The notes under the pieces are model-generated. The model was not told the DNA's origin. It saw only the letters and a list, made by a program, of their open reading frames with translations, and ran no database searches. A stretch of 64,000 nt of DNA from Allobaileyella intestinalis (GTDB taxonomy: Bacteria > Bacillota > Clostridia > Peptostreptococcales > Anaerovoracaceae). Position numbers and translations under genes: made by a program. Below, in pieces: positions 42,831 to 52,595 of this stretch; the first letter of the stretch is position 1, and each line of letters opens with the position of its first letter. Location: NCBI RefSeq assembly GCF_009695865.1, contig NZ_VUNB01000004.1:124001-188000 (forward strand). The letters run 5' to 3'.

Positions 42831-44081
42831 CTAAATCTGTTTTTTCATTCTCAGTATGTAATTTTCTTTAACAGGAGTACTGAGTTTCAGCTTTATGATC
42901 TGCTGAGGATGAGGAGCCGATTCCACAGGTTCCCCCTCCTGGTTGTACATCTCAGTTATAACTTCTTTTGTAAAAGGAACACCAGGTCCGAAGATTTCAA
43001 TCTCATCTCCTATAGAGAACTTGTTTCTCTGTTCAACCAGGGCGAATCCCGTTTCGGGCTCAACTCCTTTTACCATACCTACAAAAGAATATTCCCTGAT
43101 ATAATCGCTGGACTGATAGTTCTGATCCTCAGCCGAAGGCTTGTTGTAGTAGAAACCGTGAGTAAATTCTCTGTGACTTGCCTTGCAAAGTTCTGTGAAC
43201 CAGGCAGGGTCATATTGGTAGTTGTCCGGATCAGCAAGATAATTGTCAAGAGCTGTTCTGTATGCTGAAACAACTGTAGCAACATAGTAGGCGCTCTTCA
43301 TTCTTCCTTCGATCTTAAGGGAAGAAACTCCGGCTGCTGCCAGGTCAGGAATGCCGTCCAGCATGCAGAGATCTCTGGAGTTCATTATATAGCTTCCGTG
43401 GGAATCTTCCTCAATAGGATAATACTCACCAGGTCGTTTCTCTTCTACGATGGAGTACTTCCATCTGCAGGGATGAGTACAGGCGCCCATATTTGCATCT
43501 CTGCCAGTCATGAAATTGCTCATGAGACATCTGCCGGAATATGAGATGCACATTGCTCCGTGAACAAAACTTTCGATTTCCACTTCATCAGGAAGCTGAT
43601 CTCTCATTTCTCTGATTTCTTTGAGGCTCATCTCCCTGGCCGTTACTATTCTCTTCACACCCATTGAGGCCCAGAATCTGGCAGTCATGTAGTTGGTAGT
43701 ATTTGCTTGTGTGCTAAGATGTATCTCAGCATCTGGAATGATCTCCTTAAGTATAGTCATCACTCCCGGGTCCGATACGAGAAAGGCATCTACAGGAATA
43801 TCCTTGATCTCCATCAAATAATTTCTCAGGAGATTCAAGTGTTCATTGTGAGGATATATGTTTATTGTCATATATCCCCTGGCCCCTCTGGCGTGGAGAA
43901 AGTCCATTGCTTCCCTGATTTCAGGAACAGAAAGGTTACCGGCTCCTGCCCTCAGGCTGAACATCTCTCCTCCGAAATATACTGCGTCAGCACCATAGTA
44001 TACAGCTGTCTTAAGTTTTTCCATATCTCCGGCTGGAGCAAGAAGCTCTATGGCCGGCCTTTTATTTGTAAAATCAGTCAT
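42831..44081 (-). CDS. trhP: U32 family peptidase, predicted tRNA uridine-34 hydroxylation protein (TrhP type)
   Basis: The 416-residue protein is a U32 family member: ELLAPAGDMEKLKTAVYYGADAVY at the start, HGAMCISYSGRCLMSNF with its cysteines, and ACTHPCRWKY, giving the four-cysteine set (CISYSGRC and CTHPC) thought to hold an iron-sulfur cluster. In E. coli and Bacillus, TrhP/YrrN/YrrO form 5-hydroxyuridine at position 34 of tRNA from prephenate. The next gene upstream on the strand is TrmR, the methyltransferase of the next step, 22 bp away, so the function is well supported by context. Only one U32 gene is present here, where Bacillus has two. Confidence 0.85.
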   Translation of the reverse strand: MTDFTNKRPAIELLAPAGDMEKLKTAVYYGADAVYFGGEMFSLRAGAGNLSVPEIREAMDFLHARGARGYMTINIYPHNEHLNLLRNYLMEIKDIPVDAFLVSDPGVMTILKEIIPDAEIHLSTQANTTNYMTARFWASMGVKRIVTAREMSLKEIREMRDQLPDEVEIESFVHGAMCISYSGRCLMSNFMTGRDANMGACTHPCRWKYSIVEEKRPGEYYPIEEDSHGSYIMNSRDLCMLDGIPDLAAAGVSSLKIEGRMKSAYYVATVVSAYRTALDNYLADPDNYQYDPAWFTELCKASHREFTHGFYYNKPSAEDQNYQSSDYIREYSFVGMVKGVEPETGFALVEQRNKFSIGDEIEIFGPGVPFTKEVITEMYNQEGEPVESAPHPQQIIKLKLSTPVKENYILRMKKQI

Positions 44082-44103
44082 AAAATAAATCTTTCCAATC
44101 TTT

Positions 44104-44913
44104 CTAATCTTTCATTTTTATCAGCGCCAGTCCGTCGCCACAGGATATTATTGAGGATACCATGTCGTCTCTTGAGTTTATATAATCAAGAAACTCAGTC
44201 ATCCTCTTGACGTTTGTCCTGTGCCTTCGATGGCCGTCATAATCGCTGTCAATCACTGAAGCCTTCATGAGCACATTGTCACAGAGGATTACAGAACCTG
44301 GTTCTAATAGACTCATGCCCTGATCAAAGAATTCCCGGTAGTGGCTTTTTGCGGCATCAATAAACAAAAAATCGTATTTTCTTTCTGAGGCTTCCTTGAT
44401 CTGTTCAATCCTGTCAGTAGTCATTATGTCTGGTTCCCACTCAGGATCATCTACAGATGCTGGAGCACCTGCAAAAGCGGTTTCCGGATCTTCCTTGACC
44501 CGGCGCAGCAGCTCTTCCTCCGCAGCATCCGGGTTCATCCTCATTTCGTTCATATATCTTAATATATCAGCACCGTCGCCGGTAATAATACTGATGCGGC
44601 TGCTGACACCTAGCTTTCTGTGGTTAAAAGACGCCCTTGAAGCAGTTCTCTGAGATTTCTCAATGGTGGTTATCCAGACATCCTTAAGGGTCATGGCAAA
44701 AAAAGCCGAGGAATATCCCCAGGCAGTACCAATCTCCAGAATGCCGGAAGGCTTAGTGATATTAAGAAGAACCCGGATAAATTCCCTTGTCTCCGGAAGT
44801 ATCAGCGGAATCCTCTCTTCAATACACTGCTCTCTCAGGGCTTCCAGACCCTGGTTCTTCTCAGGAGAGAAGGACCTGATATATTCTGTGATCTTGTCGT
44901 TAGTTATATTCAT
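44104..44913 (-). CDS. trmR: O-methyltransferase, tRNA 5-hydroxyuridine methyltransferase type (TrmR/YrrM)
   Basis: The 269-residue protein is an SAM methyltransferase of the catechol-O-methyltransferase-like YrrM group: LEIGTAWGYSSAFFAM for SAM, TTIEKSQRTASRA, DFLFIDAAKSHY for the metal-binding aspartate and SVILCDNVLMKASV. TrmR methylates 5-hydroxyuridine-34 to 5-methoxyuridine in Bacillus tRNAs. An insert of about 50 residues (acidic, from about 120) makes it longer than Bacillus YrrM (about 215). It sits between mltG and the U32 gene as in the Bacillus yrrL-yrrM-yrrN-yrrO cluster, with a terminator hairpin between mltG and trmR. Confidence 0.87.
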   Translation of the reverse strand: MNITNDKITEYIRSFSPEKNQGLEALREQCIEERIPLILPETREFIRVLLNITKPSGILEIGTAWGYSSAFFAMTLKDVWITTIEKSQRTASRASFNHRKLGVSSRISIITGDGADILRYMNEMRMNPDAAEEELLRRVKEDPETAFAGAPASVDDPEWEPDIMTTDRIEQIKEASERKYDFLFIDAAKSHYREFFDQGMSLLEPGSVILCDNVLMKASVIDSDYDGHRRHRTNVKRMTEFLDYINSRDDMVSSIISCGDGLALIKMKD

Positions 44914-44935
44914 TAATTGTTATATGGTTTTAAAA

Positions 44936-44971
44936 ATACACCAAATGTCTGACCGCCTCAGCGGTCAGACA
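44936..44971 (-). terminator. Terminator hairpin between mltG and trmR
   Basis: TGTCTGACCGC (44946-44956) and GCGGTCAGACA (44961-44971) form a perfect 11-bp stem with a four-base loop. On the minus strand TTTGGTGTATTTTTA follows, so it can stop part of the transcript that comes from mltG. Confidence 0.7.
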
Positions 44972-44988
44972 CCTGATAATAATGATAT

Positions 44989-46047
44989 TTACTTCTTGCT
45001 GTCTCTCTTCTCCACAGCCTTTGCATATTCACTGGATATTTTCTGGAACTCATCATAGTCACTGGTGAATTCGTTTGTGCCATCCAGTTTAGGGCTGACT
45101 ACGAAATACAGGTAATCAGTTTTGTCAGGCCAGAGAGCGGCCCTGATAGATGCCTTTCCCGGTGAACATATTGGTGCCGGAGGCAGTCCCTTGTTAATAT
45201 AAGTGTTATAAGGAGAATCTATCTGAGTATCCGCCTCCGACAGAATCTCCTTGTGTATGCCCTGCTTATCCAGAAGGTACTGGACGCTGGAGCAGAACTG
45301 AAGGGCCATATCTTTGTCAAGTCTGTTGTAGATGACGCTGGCTACCTTTGCTCTGTCCTGATCAGCAGCAGCTTCTTTTTCAATAAGAGAAGCAATGGTT
45401 ATTACCTGTTCGGTGGTAAGTCCCATGGATTCAGCTTTCTTTTGATACTTGTCGCTATACACTGTCTGGAACTGACTTAACATCATTACGATGATCTGTT
45501 CCGCATCAGCATTTACAGGGAGCTGATAAGTCTCAGGGAAGAGGAATCCTTCAAGTCTGTTAGGATCGCCCTTCTTGTCTGAAGGGACGAAACTGAATTT
45601 TGAAAAATCACCATTTGCACATGCGTCAAGGAATTTATCCTTATCTACAAGTCCCTGATCAGCCAGAAGCTTAGCTATCTGATCTACAGTATATCCTTCA
45701 GGAATAGTTACTGTAAGTCCCTGGCTTTTACCCGACTTAATGATATCGGCTATTTCGCTTTTCGTCATGCTTGGTGACAGAGAATACATTCCTGCTTTAT
45801 ATTTTCCGTCATAGCGCCAGATCTTGGAAAGGAACTTGTAGCTGCCTTCGCTGTTGATTAGGCCGTTCTTCTTAAGAATAGCAGCAATATCACCAGTGGA
45901 AGATCCCTGCTCAATGGTCACATTCTTATATGTCTGGTCATTCCTGTTCAGAGGCTTATTGAGAGCTGACAGTCCCAGGCTGGCAGCTACCACAACAGCC
46001 AAGATGATGACCAGTATGACAATGGCTTTCTTAACGGTTTTATTCAT
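44989..46047 (-). CDS. mltG: Endolytic transglycosylase MltG
   Basis: The 352-residue protein has a single N-terminal membrane helix (about 8-28), a LysM-like/YceG region (NVTIEQGSSTGDIAAIL, VTIPEGYTVDQIAKLL) and the catalytic YceG domain with IASLIEKEAA, whose glutamate is the active residue, and SPYNTYINKGLPPAPICSPG. MltG cuts nascent peptidoglycan strands and thereby limits glycan length, working outside the membrane. It matches YrrL of Bacillus in neighbourhood (yrrL-yrrM-yrrO). It lies 36 bp after efp. Length and order of parts are normal. Confidence 0.92.
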   Translation of the reverse strand: MNKTVKKAIVILVIILAVVVAASLGLSALNKPLNRNDQTYKNVTIEQGSSTGDIAAILKKNGLINSEGSYKFLSKIWRYDGKYKAGMYSLSPSMTKSEIADIIKSGKSQGLTVTIPEGYTVDQIAKLLADQGLVDKDKFLDACANGDFSKFSFVPSDKKGDPNRLEGFLFPETYQLPVNADAEQIIVMMLSQFQTVYSDKYQKKAESMGLTTEQVITIASLIEKEAAADQDRAKVASVIYNRLDKDMALQFCSSVQYLLDKQGIHKEILSEADTQIDSPYNTYINKGLPPAPICSPGKASIRAALWPDKTDYLYFVVSPKLDGTNEFTSDYDEFQKISSEYAKAVEKRDSKK

Positions 46048-46083
46048 TTAAATCCTTTCGTTTACAGAATGATCACTAAAGGA

Positions 46084-46647
46084 TTACTCCTTTGATCTTC
46101 CCAGATATTCACCAGATCTTGTGTCTATCTGGATCTTCTCACCTTCTTCGATGAAGATAGGAACCTGAATTACTGTTCCAGTCTCAACTGTTGCAGCCTT
46201 AGTAACGTTAGTTGCTGTATCACCCTTAACACCAGGCTCTGTCTCTGTTACTACCAGATCAACGAAGTTTGGAGCCTCAACGTCGAATGCATTGTCTTTG
46301 TAGAACTTAACTGTAGCAGTATCGTTCTCTCTGATGTACTTTACAGCGTTCTCTACAAGATCGTGAGTAAGCGGAATCTGGTCGTAAGTCTCCATATCCA
46401 TGAAGTAATAAAGCTCACCGTCATTGTAGAGATACTGCATTGTCTTAGTATCAATTCTTGCAGGCTCAAACTTGTCGTTAGGGTTGAAGGCATCTTCACG
46501 AGTAGCACCTGTAAGAATATTCTTGTACTTTGTTCTTACAAAAGCTGCGCCCTTACCTGGCTTAACATGCTGGAAGTCAAGTACTACATGTGGCTCACCA
46601 TTCATCTCGAAGGTCATGCCTTTTCTGAAATCTCCTGCTGTGATCAT
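46084..46647 (-). CDS. efp: Translation elongation factor P
   Basis: The 187-residue protein is a full-length EF-P with three OB-like domains. The tip loop carries K32 in VKPGKGAAF, the lysine that is modified in bacteria (a 5-aminopentanol group in Bacillus); no modification gene is present in the window. [18 protein letters not shown] and the C-terminal signature-like block [25 protein letters not shown] are clear. EF-P relieves ribosome stalling at polyproline stretches. The start has AAGGAGAG upstream. It lies between the YlbF-like gene and mltG, and 100 bp of untranslated sequence precede it. Confidence 0.95.
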   Translation of the reverse strand: MITAGDFRKGMTFEMNGEPHVVLDFQHVKPGKGAAFVRTKYKNILTGATREDAFNPNDKFEPARIDTKTMQYLYNDGELYYFMDMETYDQIPLTHDLVENAVKYIRENDTATVKFYKDNAFDVEAPNFVDLVVTETEPGVKGDTATNVTKAATVETGTVIQVPIFIEEGEKIQIDTRSGEYLGRSKE

Positions 46648-46747
46648 TCTTTCTCTCCTTAATAAGTAATATTGAAATAACTGTTCAGATATGTTTTGTT
46701 AAACGCTGTTTAAAGCAGCAAATCATTAACACGTGCTGAGGCACAAA

Positions 46748-47089
46748 CTACATACCAGGCATATTAACGCCTATTGCATCCATTAGTATATCATAAACAT
46801 CCTTCATCATCACTGAAAATCTGGTCATGGACTGGATATACCCGGCTGCTTCAGGCTTTGTCATAAGCATTGCAGAAATGCTCTGAAGCTGAGACATCAG
46901 CTGAGGATTTATCTGTTCGCCTCTAGCCTGGCTTAACTGCATTTCCATCTGGATGGACTCCATCTGCTTTACCATTTCTTTTAGCTGAGGATCCTGGTCA
47001 ATGCTTTTTCTTGCCTGGTCGAATTCCTTGTATTCTCCGCTTTCTTTTATTGCCGTTGCCAGGTTGTGAGCTTCTTCATATACGTTCAT
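46748..47089 (-). CDS. YlbF/YmcA family protein (DUF964)
   Basis: The 113-residue, mostly helical protein starts with MNVYEEAHNLATAIKESGEYKEF and continues with a helical core rich in Glu, Gln and Met, the pattern of the YlbF/YmcA (Com_YlbF) family. In Bacillus, YlbF, YmcA and YaaT form the Ric complex that stimulates RNase Y in maturing polycistronic mRNA; whether this paralogue does so is unknown. Here it lies 9 bp after RNase J, another RNA-processing enzyme, which supports a role in RNA turnover. This YlbF family is unrelated to the E. coli YlbF (DUF2877) protein of allantoin pathways. Confidence 0.85.
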   Translation of the reverse strand: MNVYEEAHNLATAIKESGEYKEFDQARKSIDQDPQLKEMVKQMESIQMEMQLSQARGEQINPQLMSQLQSISAMLMTKPEAAGYIQSMTRFSVMMKDVYDILMDAIGVNMPGM

Positions 47090-47098
47090 ATGAACCTC

Positions 47099-49093
47099 CT
47101 AAACATAAAGAATAACCGGGAGAATAACCGGATTCCGCTTGGTTTTCTTGTAGATAAAAGATCTCATGGCATCTCTGAGAGCACCTTTGACTGCCTGAAG
47201 ATCCTTTGTCTCCCCTCTTCCCATTTGATCAATGGCTTCATATACGACATTGGTAGCTTCCTCAATAAGTGGACCGTTTTCCTTGACGTAGATAAAACCT
47301 CTTGTAATCAGTTCAGGGGGAGCGGCCAGGAGACCGGAATTGCTGTCAATAGCTGCAGAAATTACAATAAGTCCTGCCTCGGAGAGCTGTTTCCTGTCTC
47401 TCAGAACTACGTTTCCTACATCACCTATACCGTATCCATCTACAAGTACATCTTCTGCCGATGTATAACCGGCTTCTTTCTTAGCCTGCTTGTTTTTGAT
47501 TACCACAGAATCCCCATTGCTGAGTATGAAGATGCTTCCCTTGTTCATTCCCATGGATTCTGCCAGTTCAGCGTGTTCAACAAGGTGTCTGTATTCACCA
47601 TGAGCCGGAATGAAATACTTCGGCCTGATCAGGGAATGCATGAGCTTCAGTTCCTCTTTGCACGCATGGCCGGAAACGTGGATATCCACTGAATCTGACT
47701 GGAATACCTTCACCTGTTTTTCGTAGAGCTTGTTTACTACGTTTGTAATTGTTTTCTCATTTCCCGGTATAGGTGAAGATGAAAAAACAACTACGTCACC
47801 CTTCTTGAGTTTTACGGCTTTGTGATTGTCGTTGGCCATGCGGGTGAGAGCTGACATAGGCTCTCCCTGGCTGCCGGTGGTCACAATAGTCAGCCTGCTG
47901 TCAGGAATGTTATTGATCTTTCTGATGTCCACAAAGGCAGTTTCAGGAAGATCCAGATATCCCAGCTCAGTAGCAAGCTTGACGCATTTTTCCATGGACC
48001 GGCCGGACACTGCAATCTGACGGCCGTGTAGTATTGACGCTTCCATGAAATACTTAAGCCTGTAAATATTTGATGAGAATGTTGCAATGATAATGCGCTT
48101 GTCAGTTTTGTCAAAGATCCTGTTCATTGAATCGATGACGATCTTTTCAGACGGTGTATAACCGCTTCTGAGCACATTTGTGCTGTCACAGAGCATCACA
48201 TCTACCCCTTCATCTCCAAGGGCGGCCAGGCGGCTGATATCAATCCTTTTTCCATCCAGAGGTGTATAGTCCACCTTGAAATCCCCAGTATGTACTATGT
48301 GACCTCCATCGCATTTAATAGAAAATGCCATTGAGTCAGCAATACTGTGATTGGTTCTGACAGCTTCAACTCTGAAAATTCCAACGTTGAATATATCTCC
48401 CGCATGGATTGTTCTCAGGTCGGCCCGCATGTTGTGCTCTGTAAGTTTGTTTTCAATTAGTCCGCAGGCAAGAGCAGATCCGTAAATTGGTACATTAATT
48501 TCCTTCAGAAGATATGGAACGGCACCGATATGATCCTCGTGTCCGTGTGTAATCAGGAGGCCTTTGATCTTATTGGCGTTCTCCTTCAAATATGAGAAAT
48601 CTGGAATAACTACATCTATTCCGAACATCTCATCTTCAGGAAATGACATTCCACAGTCAATTATCAGAATCTGGTTTCTGAATTCAATCAGGGTAATGTT
48701 CTTTCCTATCTCCTTCATTCCACCTAAGGGGATGATTCTCAGTGGATCACCGGTTCCCCTGGTTCTGATTCTTTTTTCCTGGGCATTGTCTTTGCGCTTT
48801 TGCTTGTTGCTCTTGATCTTGCTTTGATTCTGTTTCCCTGCAGATTTTGAAAATCTCTTCTTATCAGCAGGAACCGGACTGCCTGAAATTACGGCAGCCT
48901 TTCCCTTTTGATTTGTGTGCTTTTGATTCTGCTTTGCCGTCTTTTTTTCTTTCGTTGCTGATGGTTTCTGCCGGCCTCTGTTATATCCCTTGTTCAGAGA
49001 TCTTCGGCGGCTGTTTCCATCAGCCGGTTTTCTGCCAGAGGAACCGGCTGATCCGGATCCTCTTTTCTTGCTGTTTTCTGTAATATTTTCCAT
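47099..49093 (-). CDS. rnj: Ribonuclease J
   Basis: The 664-residue protein has a beta-CASP metallo-beta-lactamase core from about residue 115: PLGGMKEIGKN, the zinc motif HGHEDHIGAVPY, HTGDFKVD, then beta-CASP and the C-terminal HVSGHACKEELKLM with the HGEYRH segment. RNase J does both 5'-3' exonucleolytic and endonucleolytic cleavage. The first 110 residues are an unusual extension, highly basic and low-complexity (Lys, Arg, Gln, Asn, Ser), not found in Bacillus RNase J1 (555 residues); it may bind RNA. It lies 25 bp after leuS and just before the YlbF-like gene. Confidence 0.93.
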   Translation of the reverse strand: MENITENSKKRGSGSAGSSGRKPADGNSRRRSLNKGYNRGRQKPSATKEKKTAKQNQKHTNQKGKAAVISGSPVPADKKRFSKSAGKQNQSKIKSNKQKRKDNAQEKRIRTRGTGDPLRIIPLGGMKEIGKNITLIEFRNQILIIDCGMSFPEDEMFGIDVVIPDFSYLKENANKIKGLLITHGHEDHIGAVPYLLKEINVPIYGSALACGLIENKLTEHNMRADLRTIHAGDIFNVGIFRVEAVRTNHSIADSMAFSIKCDGGHIVHTGDFKVDYTPLDGKRIDISRLAALGDEGVDVMLCDSTNVLRSGYTPSEKIVIDSMNRIFDKTDKRIIIATFSSNIYRLKYFMEASILHGRQIAVSGRSMEKCVKLATELGYLDLPETAFVDIRKINNIPDSRLTIVTTGSQGEPMSALTRMANDNHKAVKLKKGDVVVFSSSPIPGNEKTITNVVNKLYEKQVKVFQSDSVDIHVSGHACKEELKLMHSLIRPKYFIPAHGEYRHLVEHAELAESMGMNKGSIFILSNGDSVVIKNKQAKKEAGYTSAEDVLVDGYGIGDVGNVVLRDRKQLSEAGLIVISAAIDSNSGLLAAPPELITRGFIYVKENGPLIEEATNVVYEAIDQMGRGETKDLQAVKGALRDAMRSFIYKKTKRNPVILPVILYV

Positions 49094-49118
49094 AATTCAG
49101 CGGCAACGGACAATAATC

Positions 49119-51602
49119 CTATTTCGCAACAAAGTTAACCAGTTTGCCCGGAATTACGATGGCCTTAACAATTGTTTTGCCTTCACATGCTGACTGAACT
49201 TTTGCGCTGGATCTTGCCAGTTCCTCTAATTTCTCCTTATCTGTGTCTCTAGGGACTACCAGCTTGTCCTTAATCCTGCCGTTAATCTGAACTATCACTT
49301 CGATTTCATCAAGTACAAGTGCAGATGGATCATATTCAGGCCAAGGTGTCTGATATACCCTTTCCTTGTGACCCATATCACTCCACAGTTCTTCTGTAAT
49401 GTGAGGAGTGAACGGGTTGAGGATCAGAAGAAGGTCATTAATGGCCAGCTCCATGAGAGGAATGTTTATCTCACCTGACTGCTTGTATTTATAAAGCTCG
49501 TTTACAAGTTCCATAATAGAGCTTATAGCAGTATTGAAGCTGTACCTTCCCCCTGCATCCTCGGTTACCTTTTTAATAGTTCCATTGAGAGTGTAGTTAA
49601 GAGATTTATCTCTTTCGTTTCTGATCTCTATTCTGGAGTCAGTAACAACCTCACCTCTAATGTTTTCAATATAATCATATACAAGTCTGTAAACTCTGTT
49701 CAGGAAACGATAGCTTCCCTCAACGCCGGAGTCGGACCAGTCAAGTTCCTTTTCCGGAGGTGCAGCAAACAGAATAAACAGTCTTGCTGTATCTGAACCA
49801 TAGCGCTGCTGTATTTCCTCCGGGCTTACAACATTGCCTATGGATTTTGACATCTTTGTACCGTCTTTAATTACCATTCCCTGTGTAAGAAGGTTCTTGA
49901 ACGGTTCTTCTGCTTCTACCAGTCCAAGGTCATGGAGTACCATCTGGAAGAATCTGGCATAAAGAAGGTGAAGAATAGCGTGTTCTACTCCTCCGATATA
50001 CTGGTCGACGTTCATCCAGTAATCAGCCTTTTCCTTGTCAAATGGCTTCTCTGAGTTGTGCGGGTCGCAGTATCTGAGGAAGTACCAGGATGAATCCATA
50101 AAGGTATCCATAGTATCTATCTCCCTCTTAGCTGGTTTTCCGCAGCAAGGACATGTTGTGTTCTGGAAATCGGCACTGGTTGTCAATGGAGAATCTCCTT
50201 TTCCTGTAAATTCAACATCTATAGGAAGTCTGACTGGGAGATTTTCCTCCTTCTCTGGAACCCATCCGCAATCCTCGCAGTAAATCATAGGAATAGGACA
50301 TCCCCAATATCTCTGACGGGAAATCAGCCAGTCTCTGAGCTTATAGTTGACCTTTTCCCTGCCGATTCCCTTCTGGTGGAAATCTTTAATTATCTCTTTG
50401 ATTGCATCCTTGTTGTTCATTCCGTCATATTTTCCGGAATTAAACATTGTACCTTCTGCAGGTGTTGCTTCTGTCATGTTATTGAAATCAACATCTGGAT
50501 CGTGTGTGTCGATTACCGGAATTATTTCCAGATCGAATTTTTTTGCGAAATCAAAGTCTCTCTGGTCGTGAGCTGGTACGCCCATGATGGCACCTGTTCC
50601 ATAATCCATCATGACATAGTCAGAAATGAAAATAGGAATTTCTTTGCCATTTACCGGATTTACGCAGTAATGACCGATGAACACACCGGTTTTCTCCTTT
50701 GAGAGAGATGTTCTTTCAATCTCGGATTTATGCTTGCACTCTTCAATGTAGGCCTTTGCAGCCTCTTCATATTCAGTTCCTGCCACAAGTTCTGATACAT
50801 ATGGATGTTCAGGGGCCAGAACCATGAATGTTACACCGAAGATAGTGTCAGGCCTTGTTGTATAGACAGTCAGCTCCTTGTCAGTGTCCTTGATCTTCAT
50901 TTCCAGCTCGGCACCGGTGGACCTTCCTATCCAGTTTTTTTGCATCATCTTGACCTTGTCAGGCCAGCCTGGAAGCTCATCAAGGTTCTTCAGAAGCCTG
51001 TCAGCGTAGTCTGTTATCTTAAGGTACCACTGAGAAAGGTATTTCTTGGTAACAGGTGTGTGGCATCTTTCACAGCATCCTTCTACTACCTGCTCGTTGG
51101 CCAGTACGGTCTGACAGCTTGGACACCAGTTTACAGAACTGTCTCTTTTTTCTGCCAGTCCTTTGTTGTAAAACTGAATAAAGAGCCACTGCATCCATTT
51201 GTAATAATCTTCCTTGCATGTTGCTGTCTCTCTGTCCCAGTCATAGCTGAATCCCAGAGATTTAAGCTGTCTTCTCATCTCCGCAATGTTTGAATCTGTC
51301 CATTCTGCAGGAGGTATGTTGTGCTTGATGGCGGCGTTCTCTGCAGGAAGGCCGAAGGAATCCCAGCCCATTACGTGGAGAACGTTGTAGCCCTTCATTC
51401 TTTTGAATCTGGCAATTACATCTCCAATTGAATAGTTGCGCACATGGCCCATGTGCAGTTTTCCAGAAGGATATGGAAACATCTCAAGATCATAGAACTT
51501 TTCCTTTGTGAAATCCTCACTGGTTCCGAAGGCGTTTTCATCTTCCCAGACTTTCTGCCATTTTTTCTCAATGGCATTGAAATCATATCTTTCGTTCATC
51601 AT
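49119..51602 (-). CDS. leuS: Leucyl-tRNA synthetase
   Basis: The 827-residue class I synthetase has the HIGH-type motif HMGH in [15 protein letters not shown], the zinc-like [14 protein letters not shown] with two Cys pairs, a full CP1 editing domain ([13 protein letters not shown]) and the KMSKS motif in [12 protein letters not shown]. The editing domain removes wrongly attached norvaline and isoleucine. Two ATGs at 51602 and 51599 follow AGGAG, and spacing slightly favours the second. No T-box leader is present in the 69-bp gap to rsfS; only a short hairpin, CGGGAC-GTG-GTCCCG (51643-51657), lies there. Confidence 0.96.
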   Translation of the reverse strand: MMNERYDFNAIEKKWQKVWEDENAFGTSEDFTKEKFYDLEMFPYPSGKLHMGHVRNYSIGDVIARFKRMKGYNVLHVMGWDSFGLPAENAAIKHNIPPAEWTDSNIAEMRRQLKSLGFSYDWDRETATCKEDYYKWMQWLFIQFYNKGLAEKRDSSVNWCPSCQTVLANEQVVEGCCERCHTPVTKKYLSQWYLKITDYADRLLKNLDELPGWPDKVKMMQKNWIGRSTGAELEMKIKDTDKELTVYTTRPDTIFGVTFMVLAPEHPYVSELVAGTEYEEAAKAYIEECKHKSEIERTSLSKEKTGVFIGHYCVNPVNGKEIPIFISDYVMMDYGTGAIMGVPAHDQRDFDFAKKFDLEIIPVIDTHDPDVDFNNMTEATPAEGTMFNSGKYDGMNNKDAIKEIIKDFHQKGIGREKVNYKLRDWLISRQRYWGCPIPMIYCEDCGWVPEKEENLPVRLPIDVEFTGKGDSPLTTSADFQNTTCPCCGKPAKREIDTMDTFMDSSWYFLRYCDPHNSEKPFDKEKADYWMNVDQYIGGVEHAILHLLYARFFQMVLHDLGLVEAEEPFKNLLTQGMVIKDGTKMSKSIGNVVSPEEIQQRYGSDTARLFILFAAPPEKELDWSDSGVEGSYRFLNRVYRLVYDYIENIRGEVVTDSRIEIRNERDKSLNYTLNGTIKKVTEDAGGRYSFNTAISSIMELVNELYKYKQSGEINIPLMELAINDLLLILNPFTPHITEELWSDMGHKERVYQTPWPEYDPSALVLDEIEVIVQINGRIKDKLVVPRDTDKEKLEELARSSAKVQSACEGKTIVKAIVIPGKLVNFVAK

Positions 51603-51671
51603 CTCTCCTCATTTGTGGGTATCCTAGTTCCAATATTTCCAGCGGGACGTGGTCCCGGTTCTGACTGAATA

Positions 51672-52013
51672 TTATTGAATTTCTACAGAAGGACAGTCAC
51701 TCCAGATTTTATCTACAGCATATTTTTCTCTGTTCTCTTCTGTGAACACATTTACGATTATGTCCCCAAGGTCAATGAGCATCCAGCCGGAGTTTCCACG
51801 GCCTTCTACTCCCTTGATTTCCAGTCCTGCTTCTGCAGCAGCATCCTGGGCATCCGTTGCAAGAGCATCCAGCTGCCTTTCAGATCCTGCAGTGGCATTT
51901 ACAAAATAATCAGCAAAGCTGGATTTTTCACTGATATCAGTTACCAGTACATCTCTTGCCTTTCTGTCAGAAAGCTTTTTGCCGATCATCATAGCAGTTT
52001 CTTTCATTTCCAT
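51672..52013 (-). CDS. rsfS: Ribosome silencing factor RsfS
   Basis: The 113-residue protein is RsfS (YqeL/Iojap): VLVTDISEKSSFADYFVNATAGSERQLDALA in the middle, then EGRGNSGWMLIDLGDIIVNVFTEENREKY at the end, both strongly conserved in the family. RsfS binds protein L14 of the large ribosomal subunit and stops joining with the small subunit during starvation. The yqeK-rsfS order, after nadD, is the classic Bacillota cluster. Its ATG lies 3 bp after yqeK. Confidence 0.94.
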   Translation of the reverse strand: MEMKETAMMIGKKLSDRKARDVLVTDISEKSSFADYFVNATAGSERQLDALATDAQDAAAEAGLEIKGVEGRGNSGWMLIDLGDIIVNVFTEENREKYAVDKIWSDCPSVEIQ

Positions 52014-52016
52014 CAG

Positions 52017-52595
52017 CTAATCTCTCCTTTTCAGTTTCTCTAAAATAAAGTCTCTGGCTTCGGTAGTATCGGGATCCAGGATTCTGTTCCTGTAAGTGAT
52101 GCTGTCGATGCAGAAATCCAGTATTTCCAGACAGGCTTCGTCCAGGTTGTATCTGGCCAGGTGTCTCAATCTCCTGACTCCTGAATAAGTACGGTTTACT
52201 TCAACTGCATCGGAGACATAAATTATCTCTTCCAGCATGGACATTCCGTACCTTCCTGTAGTGTGATAGGAAACAGCATTTAAAATATCCTGGTCATCAA
52301 CACCGAAATCTCTGGCAAGAATTCTTTTTCCTATTTTTGAGTGAGCCAGGGATTGATTGTTCCAGTACCAGAGTGACATCCCAAAATCTCTGATCTGCCG
52401 GTTCATTTCCTCAACAGAGTAACACTTGGCAATGTCGTGGACCAGGCCGGCGAAGTATGCCTTTTCCTGATTTACTCCGTAAATTGAAGCCAGTTTTACA
52501 GCTTCCCGGGCTACACCAAGTGAATGGGTATACCGCTTAGGTGTCAGAGTTTTTTCAAGATATTCTTTTATTTCGTCAGTCTTTGTATAATCCAT
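52017..52595 (-). CDS. yqeK: YqeK family HD-domain diadenosine tetraphosphatase
   Basis: The 192-residue protein is an HD-superfamily hydrolase: RYTHSLGVAREAVKLA with H18-type histidine, GLVHDIAKCYS for the metal HD pair, and ALAHSKIG-like SLAHSKIGKRI and VSYHTTGR further metal histidines. YqeK proteins cleave Ap4A symmetrically to two ADP and were first found next to nadD. It overlaps the end of nadD by 20 bp and is followed at 3 bp by rsfS, so the three genes are one unit. Confidence 0.92.
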   Translation of the reverse strand: MDYTKTDEIKEYLEKTLTPKRYTHSLGVAREAVKLASIYGVNQEKAYFAGLVHDIAKCYSVEEMNRQIRDFGMSLWYWNNQSLAHSKIGKRILARDFGVDDQDILNAVSYHTTGRYGMSMLEEIIYVSDAVEVNRTYSGVRRLRHLARYNLDEACLEILDFCIDSITYRNRILDPDTTEARDFILEKLKRRD

